From contig CANJLH010000005.1 of assembly GCA_947475415.1 (NCBI GenBank), forward strand, positions 142,292-206,291: a stretch of DNA of 64,000 nt, in the 5' to 3' direction. The notes below the pieces were generated by a model. That model saw only the letters and a list, made by a program, of their open reading frames with translations, did no database searches and had not been told where the DNA came from. The number at the start of each line of letters is the position of its first letter. Position 1 is the first letter of the stretch. This document shows positions 53,977 to 62,380 of this stretch, one piece after another. This DNA comes from Caulobacteraceae bacterium (lineage in GTDB: Bacteria; Pseudomonadota; Alphaproteobacteria; Caulobacterales; Caulobacteraceae). Both the position numbers and the translations under genes were made by a program.

Positions 53977-55281
53977 CTAATCGCGTTTTCGGTTTGGGCC
54001 GGCGTATCCGAACAGATAAGCCGCCACCTTGCGGATCTGAATTTCTTCCGAGCCTTCGGTGATCCGATAGCGGCGGTGGTGACGGTAGATGTGCTCGAAG
54101 GGCTTGTGGCGGGAATAGCCAAGGCCGCCGTGCACCTGCATCGCCCGGTCAGCGGCATCGCAACAAAGACGGTTGCCGATGAAGTTACACATGGACACCT
54201 TGTCGGACAGCGTCCGCTCGATCTCCTTGTGGTCCAGTTGGTCCATCTCCCAGGCGGTCTTGCGGATCAACAGGCGCAGCATCTCCGCCTGGGTGGCCAG
54301 CTCCACAAGTGGGAACTGGATGGCCTGGTTCTCGGACAGCGCCCGGCCGAACGGTTTGCGCTCGCGGGCGTATTTGACGCTCTCGTTGATGCAGAACACC
54401 GCTGCGCCCAGGGACGAGGCCGCCTGGCGGATGCGGTTCTGGTGCACGAAGCTCTGGGCCGCGCCCAGGCCCTTGTCCACCTCGCCCCAATAGGCGTCCT
54501 CGGGCACCCAGACATCGTTGAAACTGATCCGCGGGTGGTCGGTGGGCATGTTGAAGGTCCACAGCCATTCCTCGATCTTCAGACCGGGGCTGTCGGTGGG
54601 CACGATGAAGCAGGTGATCCCGTTGGCCTGACCGTCCTCACCGGAGGTGCGCGCAAAGGTCATCACATGGCTGGCCACATGCATGCCGGTGGTCCACATC
54701 TTCTCGCCGCGGATGATCCAGCCGGGCTTGCCGTCGCGGCTCGCCCGCTCGGCCCGGGTCTCCATGAAAGTGGCGTCGGAACCGTGGTTGGGCTCGGTGA
54801 GGCCGAAGGCGGTCTTGATGTGGCCGTTGAGCAGCATGTCATAGTCGCGCGCGTACTGCTCCGGCGTCGCATAGGCCTTGAACAACAGCACCATGGGATT
54901 GTTGCCGACGATGGAATGCTCGTTCTGCAGGTCATTGTGAAGGCCAAGGCCCTTGGCGGCCAGATGCTCGCGGATCACCGCCAAGTCGTACTGGCCGCCG
55001 GCCTTGCCGCCCAATTCCGTGGGCCAGCCATAGCGATAGTGACCTGCGGCGTCGGCCCGGCGCTTGGCTTCCTCCAGCAATTCCTCCCACTCCTTGCGCG
55101 GCAAACCGCCGGCTTCCCAGTCGGTGCGGGCGTACTCGCGCCGGTGATCGAAAAACCGCATGTTGTCATCGGCTTGTTCGAGTGGCTTGATTTCTCGCTC
55201 GATGAAGGTGTCCAGTTCACCCAGGTAGTTCATGAGGCGCTGTGGAACATTGAAATTCACGGCGTCGACGGCAGGGGTCAT
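53977..55281 (-). CDS. Acyl-CoA dehydrogenase, LvaC/ACAD11-like by context
   Basis: A 434-residue acyl-CoA dehydrogenase: FGLTEPNHGSDATFMETRA, KMWTTGMHVASHVMTFAR, NRIRQAASSLGAAVFCINESVKYARERKPFGRALSENQAIQFPL, QVHGGLGYSRHKPFEHIYRHHRRYRITEGSEEI. It is the last gene of a minus-strand operon after a DUF6285 gene and an aminoglycoside-phosphotransferase-like kinase. This order copies lvaA-lvaB-lvaC of the levulinate pathway and the domain pair of human ACAD10/11, which turn 4-hydroxyacyl-CoA into enoyl-CoA through a 4-phospho intermediate. Start ATG overlaps the DUF6285 stop. Confidence 0.87.
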   Translation of the reverse strand: MTPAVDAVNFNVPQRLMNYLGELDTFIEREIKPLEQADDNMRFFDHRREYARTDWEAGGLPRKEWEELLEEAKRRADAAGHYRYGWPTELGGKAGGQYDLAVIREHLAAKGLGLHNDLQNEHSIVGNNPMVLLFKAYATPEQYARDYDMLLNGHIKTAFGLTEPNHGSDATFMETRAERASRDGKPGWIIRGEKMWTTGMHVASHVMTFARTSGEDGQANGITCFIVPTDSPGLKIEEWLWTFNMPTDHPRISFNDVWVPEDAYWGEVDKGLGAAQSFVHQNRIRQAASSLGAAVFCINESVKYARERKPFGRALSENQAIQFPLVELATQAEMLRLLIRKTAWEMDQLDHKEIERTLSDKVSMCNFIGNRLCCDAADRAMQVHGGLGYSRHKPFEHIYRHHRRYRITEGSEEIQIRKVAAYLFGYAGPNRKRD

Positions 55282-55637
55282 CAGAGGGCCTCGTGCTTAT
55301 AATTGGGTTGGTCGATAGCGAGTTGGTCCAGGGCGGAGGCCTTGAGTGCGGCGAGCAGGCCCGGAGTTTGGACGCCATACACTCCAGCGCGCAATCTGGC
55401 GCAAAGCTCGGCGCTCAGTTCTTCGTAACCTCCTGTGAACCCCAACAGTTTGGCGAAGCGATCCGCGGCTGCAGCTTCGATTTCGGCGCCTTGCGCCAGC
55501 TCCCGACCGATCAGCGCCACCGCATTGGCCGCTACGCGGGCCAGAAAGGCGTTGCGTTCGTCCAACTGCGGGCGGATCTCGTCGATCCAGGCGCCTACGG
55601 CTCTTGCCAGCTGTTCCGCGGTGGGATGGGTGATCAC
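55281..55637 (-). CDS. DUF6285 protein (LvaB-like small partner)
   Basis: A 118-residue all-helical protein (HPTAEQLARAVGAWIDE, RVAANAVALIGRELAQG, YEELSAELCARLRAG). It starts with GTG at 55637, overlapping the kinase stop by 4 bases, and its stop overlaps the dehydrogenase start by one base. In the Pseudomonas putida lva operon a small protein between the kinase and the dehydrogenase is needed for 4-hydroxyacyl-CoA phosphorylation; this gene has the same position and size. Function inferred from that context. Confidence 0.78.
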   Translation of the reverse strand: MITHPTAEQLARAVGAWIDEIRPQLDERNAFLARVAANAVALIGRELAQGAEIEAAAADRFAKLLGFTGGYEELSAELCARLRAGVYGVQTPGLLAALKASALDQLAIDQPNYKHEAL

Positions 55638-56632
55638 AGGCCGGCCTCGAAAAGATTGATCAGGTCAATCTCGGCCTCGCTGACCCGGCGCCCGATCATC
55701 GGACGCTCAACCGAGTTTGTGAGACCGCTAGCCCAGCTGTCATACATGCGCATGCAGATCACCGCCCACATCAGCGACCCCATCGCCTGCCAATAGCGCA
55801 CGCGCCCAAGGGGGATCGCCGGGCCGCCGCCCTGTTCATAACCCGCCATCAGTTCCGCATAGTCGCCAAATCCGCCCACGGGCCGGTCCGGACGGCCGAA
55901 TCGCCAGGAGTTGACGCAGATCCAACCTAAGTCTTCGGCCGGATCCCCCAGGTGGGCCATTTCCCAGTCGAGGACCGCCGCTACGCCGACGCCGGGGTCG
56001 ATAATCAGATTTCCGTTCCGAAAGTCCCCATGCACCAGCACCGGCGCAACAGGGTCCGGCGCATTGACGCGCAGGTGACGGAAAGCCAATTCCAGGATCG
56101 GACGCTCCGGGCCGATAGCGCGATAGAGCCTTTCGTAACGATCCAGAACAACCGGGGCGTCTTCGACGGCAAGACCAATCCCCGGCGGCGGCGGCGCCCC
56201 GTGGATCCTGGCCATGATCTCCCCACACTGGCGGGCCAGTCCCGGGCGGACGCTCTCATACGCCGGGTCGGTGACGATGCGTCGGCCCAGGGTTTCGCCG
56301 TCAATGCGGGATGTCACATGCGCTTCGCCCAGCCCATCGGCCTCGTCGCACAGGTGGATCAATGGCGGAACAGGCGCGCCTGCGGCGGCGGCTGCGCGCA
56401 GCAGCGCCGCTTCACCGGCCAGATTGACACTCTGAAAGCCAGTGGGATCGACCTTGGGGAAGGCCCGTCGGCGGAGGATCAGCCGATCGGGCTCGCCGGC
56501 GGCGTCGATGTCAAACGCCCAGGTTTCGAGACTGGCGCCGCCGGACAGGCGCCGGGCGTCGACCAGGCAGGCGTGCGGCCCGCGCAGGCGCGCCGCCAGT
56601 CGCCCCAGCCCAACCAGAACATCCGTCTCCAC
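55634..56632 (-). CDS. Phosphotransferase (APH family), LvaA-like acyl-CoA hydroxyl kinase
   Basis: A 332-residue aminoglycoside-phosphotransferase-fold kinase: a hydrophobic ATP lobe with LILRRRAFPKVDP, VTSRIDGETLGRR, the catalytic loop H201-G-D203-F-R-N-G-N208, and DWE (D222) in VLDWEMAHLGDPAEDLGW. This branch, also found fused to ACAD domains in eukaryotic ACAD10/11, phosphorylates hydroxyacyl-CoA rather than antibiotics. GTG start at 56632. It precedes DUF6285 and the ACAD and follows the epoxide hydrolase by 9 bases, so all four are likely co-transcribed. Confidence 0.87.
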   Translation of the reverse strand: METDVLVGLGRLAARLRGPHACLVDARRLSGGASLETWAFDIDAAGEPDRLILRRRAFPKVDPTGFQSVNLAGEAALLRAAAAAGAPVPPLIHLCDEADGLGEAHVTSRIDGETLGRRIVTDPAYESVRPGLARQCGEIMARIHGAPPPPGIGLAVEDAPVVLDRYERLYRAIGPERPILELAFRHLRVNAPDPVAPVLVHGDFRNGNLIIDPGVGVAAVLDWEMAHLGDPAEDLGWICVNSWRFGRPDRPVGGFGDYAELMAGYEQGGGPAIPLGRVRYWQAMGSLMWAVICMRMYDSWASGLTNSVERPMIGRRVSEAEIDLINLFEAGL

Positions 56633-56641
56633 AGCCGCGCC

Positions 56642-57793
56642 CTACCTTATCTTTCGGAAAAACGTCCGGACGTCGGCCAGGAACAGATCCGGCGCCTCCA
56701 TGGCTGCGAAGTGACCGCCGCGGGGCATGTCGGTCCAATGGATGATGTTGTAGGTCTTTTCGCCAATCGAGCGGGGCGGCGGCGGAAAGGCCGGGTCTGG
56801 GAAGGCTGCAACTCCGGTCGGAATTTCCACGCGGGCGCCCTTGGCGATGGGTAGGTCGCGGACCTTTTCGCTGAAACCGCGATAGAGCCAGGTGGAGGTG
56901 ACGAAGGTGTCTTGCGCCAGATAGATCATCACATTGGTCAGCAGATCGTCGCGGCTATAGCGCGCCAGAAGTTCCGGCTCGCCGGCGGCATTCTTTGGCA
57001 AGTCCGACCAGTGGGCGAACTTCTCTATGATCCAGGCGGCGACGCCCAAAGGGCTGTCAGCCATGGCGAAACCCAGGGAATTCGGGCGGGTCATCTGGAC
57101 GTGGCTGTAGCCGCTCTCCTGGAACCGAAGACCATCTGCGCGCGCGGCCCAGGCCTTTTCCTCGTCCGTGACCGCGGCGGCGGCCCCAGAGAACATCATG
57201 TTCAGGTGAATGGCCTGGCAGTGCGCGGCATCCTGGATGGCGATGAGGGTGGTGACGATCGCACCCCAGTCGCCGCCCTGTGCGAGATAGCGGTCATAAC
57301 CCAAAACGTCGGTCATCAGCCTTGCGAACAGGCTGGCGACCATGCCGGGGTCGATAGGACGCGCAGGTTTGCCGGAAAAACCATATCCCGGCAGTGACGG
57401 GATCACCACGTGGAAGGCATCCTCAGCCTTTCCGCCGTGGCCCAGCGGATCGATCAGAGGCTCAATCAAGTGCTGGAATTCCAGCACCGAACCTGGCCAG
57501 CCATGGGTGAGTATCAGGGCGCGCGCGCCGGGAACCGCAGATTTCACGTGATAGAAATGAATATCTTGTCCGTCGACGTTGGCGAGGAACTGGGGATATC
57601 GGTTCAAGGCCGCTTCCGCCGCGCGCCAGTCGTAGCCATCGACCCAGTATGCCGCGAGATCGCGCATGAAGGGGACATAGGCCCCGGCCGACCAGCTGCC
57701 GGCATCAGGCATGGCCTCCCATGGGAAGGCGAGCACCTTGGCCAGGATCGCGTCGAGCCGCGCCTGCGGCAGGTTCACATGAAATTCGCGCAC
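56642..57793 (-). CDS. Epoxide hydrolase, EHN plus alpha/beta-hydrolase
   Basis: From the GTG at 57793 (AAGGAG 7 bases upstream) the protein has 383 residues. The N-terminal EHN region (FHVNLPQARLDAILAKVL, YDWRAAEAALNRYPQFLANVDGQDIHFYHV) is followed by the hydrolase core: LTHGWPGSVLEFQHLI (oxyanion HGWPG), AQGGDWGAIV (nucleophile Asp) and a C-terminal MPRGGHFAAME with the catalytic His. It converts epoxides to vicinal diols. A longer frame to 58267 is antisense to the lactonase gene and not real. First gene of the kinase/ACAD operon. Confidence 0.9.
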   Translation of the reverse strand: MREFHVNLPQARLDAILAKVLAFPWEAMPDAGSWSAGAYVPFMRDLAAYWVDGYDWRAAEAALNRYPQFLANVDGQDIHFYHVKSAVPGARALILTHGWPGSVLEFQHLIEPLIDPLGHGGKAEDAFHVVIPSLPGYGFSGKPARPIDPGMVASLFARLMTDVLGYDRYLAQGGDWGAIVTTLIAIQDAAHCQAIHLNMMFSGAAAAVTDEEKAWAARADGLRFQESGYSHVQMTRPNSLGFAMADSPLGVAAWIIEKFAHWSDLPKNAAGEPELLARYSRDDLLTNVMIYLAQDTFVTSTWLYRGFSEKVRDLPIAKGARVEIPTGVAAFPDPAFPPPPRSIGEKTYNIIHWTDMPRGGHFAAMEAPDLFLADVRTFFRKIR

Positions 57794-57863
57794 TGCACTG
57801 CTCCTTGGAGACGATCGCGCGAACGCTAGCCTATAGTCTCGACGCGGCAAGAGGAGACCGGTC

Positions 57864-58772
57864 ATGGACATCCAAGTCATCACGGACGGGCTGGAATTCC
57901 CCGAGGGGCCGATCGCCATGGACGACGGCTCGGTGATCGTCTGCGAGATCAAGTCCGGCCGTCTGACACGCATCACACCTGACGGACGAAAATTCCTGGT
58001 GGCCGAAACCGGCGGCGGGCCCAACGGGGCCGCGATCGGTCCGGATGGGGCGATCTGGGTGGCCAACAATGGGGGCGCCTTCCAGTACGTGATCCGCGAC
58101 GATCTCCTGATGTCCGGCAAGAGCGATCCCAACCACAAAGGCGGCCTGTTGCAGCGGGTGGATCTGTCGAGCGGCAAGGTGGAGACCGTGTTGGACAGCT
58201 TCGACGGCGAGCGGTTGATTGCGCCGAACGACCTGGTGTTCGACAAGCAGGGGGGGCTTTGGTTCACCGACCACGGCGGTGACGCGCCGGGTGTGCGACG
58301 GCTGGGCGCGCTGTATTATCTGGAGCCGGGTGGCAAACTCACGCGCCCGCGAGACTCAATGTTTTCCCCAAATGGCGTCGGCCTCTCTCCAGACGAGACC
58401 GTGGTCTATATGTGCGATAGTCACATGTCGCGGGTCTGGGCCTTCGACCTTACGGGGCCAGGCAAGGTCGCCTCGACCCGGGGACGGGGCCATGGCCGTG
58501 TCCTGGTGAATTTGCAGGGATATCAGCCGCTGGATTCTATGGCCGTCGAGGCCGATGGCCGGGTTTGCGCCGCCACGATCCAGAACGGCGGGATCACAGT
58601 GGTTGAAGCAGATGGCGCTGCGACCCACCTTCCGTTTCCCGACATCATGACCACCAACATCTGTTTCGGCGGCGAGGACATGCGTAGCGCCTGGGTGACG
58701 GGATCCTCAACCGGGCGGCTGTTCAAGACGCGTTGGCCGCGCCCGGGGCATCGGCTGAATTTCAACGCATGA
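57864..58772 (+). CDS. SMP-30/gluconolactonase family protein
   Basis: A 302-residue six-bladed beta-propeller lactonase: GLEFPEGPIAMDDGSVIVCEIKSGRLTRI (metal Glu in FPEGP), GGGPNGAAIGPDGAIWVANN, APNDLVFDKQGGLWFTDHG and FSPNGVGLSPDETVVYMCDS supply the usual divalent-metal ligands. It likely opens a lactone formed in the pathway. Divergent from the epoxide hydrolase; the ATG at 57864 has AAGAGGAG upstream. Confidence 0.9.
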   Translation: MDIQVITDGLEFPEGPIAMDDGSVIVCEIKSGRLTRITPDGRKFLVAETGGGPNGAAIGPDGAIWVANNGGAFQYVIRDDLLMSGKSDPNHKGGLLQRVDLSSGKVETVLDSFDGERLIAPNDLVFDKQGGLWFTDHGGDAPGVRRLGALYYLEPGGKLTRPRDSMFSPNGVGLSPDETVVYMCDSHMSRVWAFDLTGPGKVASTRGRGHGRVLVNLQGYQPLDSMAVEADGRVCAATIQNGGITVVEADGAATHLPFPDIMTTNICFGGEDMRSAWVTGSSTGRLFKTRWPRPGHRLNFNA

Positions 58773-58775
58773 AGG

Positions 58776-58792
58776 GCCGCCGACAAGGCGGC
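58776..58792 (+). terminator. Putative terminator after the lactonase gene
   Basis: A GCCGCC-GACAA-GGCGGC hairpin lies 4 bases after the stop codon and is followed by ATTCCCTCTTGCC. The stem is strong but the T-run is weak, so an intrinsic terminator is possible rather than certain. The remaining ~100 bases up to the response regulator are more AT-rich and may hold its promoter. Confidence 0.4.
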
Positions 58793-58897
58793 ATTCCCTC
58801 TTGCCTACGGCGCTAAACCAAAAATCAAGACAGGTTGCATAACGATTGGGCTCTATCTGTCGTCGTCGACGGCGTGATTGTAGTCAAGGGTCAGATC

Positions 58898-59392
58898 TTG
58901 AACTTGGGCGGCCTGAAAATCCTGCTGGTGGACGACAACCGGCACATCCGGCTGGTGATGCGCGACATTCTGAGGGCTGTTAACATCCGCGATGTATTCG
59001 AGGCCGGGGATGGCGCTGAAGGCCTTGAACTTTTGAAGAAAATCGAAGTCGATATCGTTATCACCGATCTCTCGATGCGGCCGATGAATGGCGTGGAATT
59101 CGTCCGGGCCCTGCGCCTCGACAAGGAAAATCCGAACCCTTTCGTGCCCGTGATCATGATGACCGGCCACGCCACCGCCAAGCGCGTCGCCGCGGCTCGC
59201 GATGCAGGGGTGAATGAATTCGTGGTCAAGCCGATCACCGGACGCAACGTGCTTGACCGCATCCGCCGGGTCATCGACGCCAACAGCATCTTTGTGCGCT
59301 CGCGGGACTATTTCGGTCCGGATCGCAGAAGGCGCGAAGACGCCGCCGAAACGGCTCCAAAGCGGCGGGCGTCAGACCAACATCTGATCTAA
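58898..59392 (+). CDS. CheY-like single-domain response regulator
   Basis: The 164-residue protein has a receiver domain (about 6-130): KILLVDDNRHIRLVMRDIL with the acidic pair, phospho-acceptor D57 in VITDLSM, MMTGHAT, and the conserved Lys in VVKPIT. The C-terminal tail contains YFGPDRRRRED, a basic motif I recognise from alphaproteobacterial regulators of this group, with no output domain. The TTG at 58898 (AAGGG 7 bases upstream) yields the family's normal start; a longer frame from 58835 is less likely. Converges with the CoA-transferase (4-base overlap). Its partner kinase is not in the window. Confidence 0.88.
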   Translation: MNLGGLKILLVDDNRHIRLVMRDILRAVNIRDVFEAGDGAEGLELLKKIEVDIVITDLSMRPMNGVEFVRALRLDKENPNPFVPVIMMTGHATAKRVAAARDAGVNEFVVKPITGRNVLDRIRRVIDANSIFVRSRDYFGPDRRRREDAAETAPKRRASDQHLI

Positions 59393-60585
59393 CGGATCAC
59401 CTTCCGCGACCTCAGTTGCGCAATCCGGTCGCCGGAATAGCCGATGGACGCGAGAATTTGGTCCGTGTGCTGGCCTATGTCCGGGCACTGGCTGGTGGGC
59501 TGCGCGGCCTGGGACCCATCGTCATTGAGAAAACCCACCGGCATCGCCGGGCCGCGATAAGTTCCGCGTCCGTCATTGTAGGGCACATCCACGAATGCGC
59601 CGGCGGCCAGGGCCTGGGGATCGTTCACCACCTCCGCGGTGTTCTGCACGGGCGCCCAACTGAATTCCGCGGTCTGGAGTTGGACATTCCACTCACTCAG
59701 CGTGCGTTCCCGGAAGATGTTGTCGAGGATCTCGATCACCTCGGTGTTGTGCTTCCGTCGGGATGCGGCGTCCTGGAAACGCGGATCAGTGAGAATTTCC
59801 GGGTGGCCTAGGACATCCAGAAACTCGAGCCGGGTCAGGTTGGCCGCGATCCAGCGGCCGTCGCTAGTGGGATAGAACCCGTTCATCGGGTTGACGTTGG
59901 CCGTGCGCGGCTGACTGGAGCCCACCCGCCCCACGGCAACCTGCATGGCCATGTCTGCGCCGCCGACAAAGACGGCCGATCTTAGTAGGGAGGTCTCCAC
60001 CGCCCGGCCCCTGCCCGTTCGCTGAACCTCAATGTAGGCTGCGAGGATGCCGGCGACCAAGCCGGTGGCTGTGATGCGATCGCCCATCGCCCGACGGATC
60101 GGCGTCGGCTCGGCGCCCTTGACTGTCATCAGATGGGCCAGACCTGAGCGCGACCAGAAGGCGGTATGGTCGATCGCCCGCTGCTGCGCGTCGGGACCGG
60201 TGCTGCCGTAACCAGAGATGGCGGCGTGAACGAGCCTGGGATTGATCTTCGAAAGATAGGGCCAGTCGAGGTTCCGCCGCACCAGCTTATCGGAAAGCAT
60301 GTTTGTGATGAAAACGTCCGCGTCTTTCATCAACGTCTCGATAATTTCGTGCGCTTCGGGCGTGCCCAGGTCCAAAGCCAGGGATTTCTTGTTGCGATTG
60401 TGCAGGTCCAGATCGGGATCGAACGGCAGGTCCTTCACCCCCAATCCCTGCATGATGTAGCGGCCGCGGTCGCCGTCGAGGGGCTCGATCTTGATGACGT
60501 CAGCGCCCCACTCGGCCAGCATGGTCGCCGCAACCGGACCGGCGGCGATCGAGGCCATTTCAATGACCTTCATTCCCTCAAGCAT
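59389..60585 (-). CDS. CaiB/BaiF family CoA-transferase
   Basis: A 398-residue class III CoA-transferase that moves CoA between carboxylic acids via an aspartyl anhydride. The N-terminal LEGMKVIEMASIAAGPVAATMLAEWGADVIKIEP and the NRNKKSLALDLGTPEAHEII segment are diagnostic; the catalytic aspartate is Asp169 in RAMGDRIT, the same number as in formyl-CoA transferase. It sits 32 bases downstream of the third LLM gene in one operon, and probably activates or recycles the pathway acid. Confidence 0.92.
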   Translation of the reverse strand: MLEGMKVIEMASIAAGPVAATMLAEWGADVIKIEPLDGDRGRYIMQGLGVKDLPFDPDLDLHNRNKKSLALDLGTPEAHEIIETLMKDADVFITNMLSDKLVRRNLDWPYLSKINPRLVHAAISGYGSTGPDAQQRAIDHTAFWSRSGLAHLMTVKGAEPTPIRRAMGDRITATGLVAGILAAYIEVQRTGRGRAVETSLLRSAVFVGGADMAMQVAVGRVGSSQPRTANVNPMNGFYPTSDGRWIAANLTRLEFLDVLGHPEILTDPRFQDAASRRKHNTEVIEILDNIFRERTLSEWNVQLQTAEFSWAPVQNTAEVVNDPQALAAGAFVDVPYNDGRGTYRGPAMPVGFLNDDGSQAAQPTSQCPDIGQHTDQILASIGYSGDRIAQLRSRKVIR

Positions 60586-60617
60586 GCCGGCGTCCTCCCA
60601 ACTGTCTCCAACGCTTA

Positions 60618-61463
60618 TTAAGCCAGCCCCAGTTCTCCGGCCAGCCTCCGCATTCCCTCCACCCGCTGATTGAGACCGCCCTCGGGGCTGCTGGCCGCCA
60701 CCGGTAGCACCAGGGCGTCAAATCCTAGTCGGGCGATTTGGGCACGATCCTCCCCAGTGGTGCGGAAAGCGTTCAGCATAAGTGTGAAGGCCCCCTGCCC
60801 GCCCAACTCAGTCCGAATCGCGCGCAGCTTGCTCACCAGGGATTGGGTGGCTTCGAAGGTTCGGTGCACGCCGATCCAGCCGTCATTCCGCGCGGCCCGG
60901 CGCAGAGCAGCGTCGTTGTTCCCACCGACCAGAATAGGGATTGGCGGCGGCGCGGGCGCCATCTGCACGCCCGGAAGATCATAGTTCGGTCCGTGGTGCT
61001 CCACCATCACGCCGGTCCACAGTTTGCGCAGGATCTCGATCATCTCGTCCATCCGCGCCCCGCGTCCCTCAAACCGCTCGTGCGCGTAGTCGAACTCCTC
61101 ACGCATCCAACCGGCGCCAAAGCCCCCGTAGACCCTGCCTCCCGACATGTGCGCGGCCGTGGACAGAGCCTTGGCCAGGGCCATGGGTTCCCGCAGCGGA
61201 GCGATGTAGACGCCGGTGGTGAACCTCAGCGTCCGTGTGCTGGCGGCCATGGCGGCGATGGCCACCCAGCAGTCCGGCCAATGGTCTTCAGGACGCCACA
61301 TGACGCTGCCGTCCTTGGAATAGGGATAGGGCGACTTCAGATCCCGCGGAAAGATCAGGTGATCGCCCATGGAGATACCCGCGAATCCCAGATCTTCCGC
61401 CGCCTGGGCTAGTGGGATCAGCTGGTCAATCTCGATCATGCTGAAGTTCAGCCAGTATTCCAT
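60618..61463 (-). CDS. LLM-class flavin/F420-type oxidoreductase (3)
   Basis: A 281-residue luciferase-like TIM barrel of the TIGR03619-type branch: DLGFAGISMGDHLIFPRDL, LRFTTGVYIAPLREPMALAKALSTAAHMSGGRVYGGFGAGWMREEFDYA, RMDEMIEILRKLW, IPILVGGNNDAALRRAARN. It is closer to LLM protein 1 than to 2. First gene of a two-gene minus-strand unit with the CoA-transferase; divergent from the SDR gene across about 110 bases. Confidence 0.88.
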   Translation of the reverse strand: MEYWLNFSMIEIDQLIPLAQAAEDLGFAGISMGDHLIFPRDLKSPYPYSKDGSVMWRPEDHWPDCWVAIAAMAASTRTLRFTTGVYIAPLREPMALAKALSTAAHMSGGRVYGGFGAGWMREEFDYAHERFEGRGARMDEMIEILRKLWTGVMVEHHGPNYDLPGVQMAPAPPPIPILVGGNNDAALRRAARNDGWIGVHRTFEATQSLVSKLRAIRTELGGQGAFTLMLNAFRTTGEDRAQIARLGFDALVLPVAASSPEGGLNQRVEGMRRLAGELGLA

Positions 61464-61572
61464 CGCGAGGACTCCGAAGGCGGCGCCTTGACGTCGGCGC
61501 GCTGACGGTCAGGAGTTGACCCAGAAGCGAAGCGGCGTCCAGACGTCAGCTGCTGGGATCGGGGAGAACGCC

Positions 61573-62376
61573 TTGCGCAACTTTAAGGATCGGGTGGCGG
61601 TCATCACCGGCGCTGCCAGCGGCATGGGCCGCGCCACCGCTCTGGCTCTGGCCGGCGAAGGCGTACACGTGGTGGTGGCTGACATCCACGACGATCGCGC
61701 AGCCGAGACCGCCGCCATGGCCGAGGCCTTGGGCGTACAGGCGCTGGCGGTCCACTGCGACGTGAGTGAATCCGCCCAGATCACCGCCCTGCGGGACGCC
61801 GCCATGGATCGCTTCGGCCGGGTCAACATCCTGATGAACAACGCCGGCGTGCTGCCGGTGGGCAGAATTGAGGACCAGCCCCTCGCGAGTTTCGAGCGGG
61901 CGATGCGGATCAATTTCCTGTCGGTGGTGGCGGGCGTGCAGGCGTTCCTGCCGGCTTTAAGCACCGCCGATGAAGCCCACATCGTCAACACCGCCTCCTA
62001 TGCCGGCCTGATCAGCTATGCGCCGGCCACCCTGGCTTACAGCGCCAGCAAGGCCGCCGTGGTCAATCTGAGCGAAGGCCTGGCGGTTTACCTGCGTCCG
62101 CGGGGCATCGGGATTACCTGCCTGTGCCCCGGGCCGGTCACGACCAATATCGGCGAACAGATCACCGTACATGGCCAGATGCCCGAGGCTCTGGGCGAGT
62201 TCGCCACCCGCACGACCCTCCGCCGCGAGGCATCCGAGGTTGGCGAGATGGTGGTCGGTGCGATCCGAGCGAACCGGTTCCTTCTGGTGACCGATGAGCG
62301 GATGCTAGACGAAGTCCGCGATCACGGCGCCGATCCGGAGGGGTTCATCGGGCGGATCATAGCGACCCTGTCATAG
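61573..62376 (+). CDS. Short-chain dehydrogenase/reductase
   Basis: A 267-residue classical SDR: TGAASGMGR cofactor loop, VADIHD ending strand 2 (acidic, favouring NAD), NNAG, Ser in TASYAG, and the YSASK catalytic motif. It oxidises or reduces a hydroxy/keto group in the pathway. The start is TTG at 61573 with GGGGAG 6 bases upstream (MRNFKDRVAVITG); a longer frame from 61516 adds an unrelated tail. It converges with the acyl-CoA ligase gene, 4 bases apart. Confidence 0.9.
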   Translation: MRNFKDRVAVITGAASGMGRATALALAGEGVHVVVADIHDDRAAETAAMAEALGVQALAVHCDVSESAQITALRDAAMDRFGRVNILMNNAGVLPVGRIEDQPLASFERAMRINFLSVVAGVQAFLPALSTADEAHIVNTASYAGLISYAPATLAYSASKAAVVNLSEGLAVYLRPRGIGITCLCPGPVTTNIGEQITVHGQMPEALGEFATRTTLRREASEVGEMVVGAIRANRFLLVTDERMLDEVRDHGADPEGFIGRIIATLS

Positions 62377-62380
62377 CCCC

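Noticed and set aside
55634-56632. Aminoglycoside resistance gene
   Set aside because: The APH fold is present, but the neighbours (DUF6285, ACAD) and the sequence type point to an acyl-CoA hydroxyl kinase.
57794-58267. 158-residue N-terminal extension of the epoxide hydrolase
   Set aside because: It is antisense to the SMP-30 lactonase gene, has low-complexity composition, and the GTG at 57793 has a good Shine-Dalgarno.
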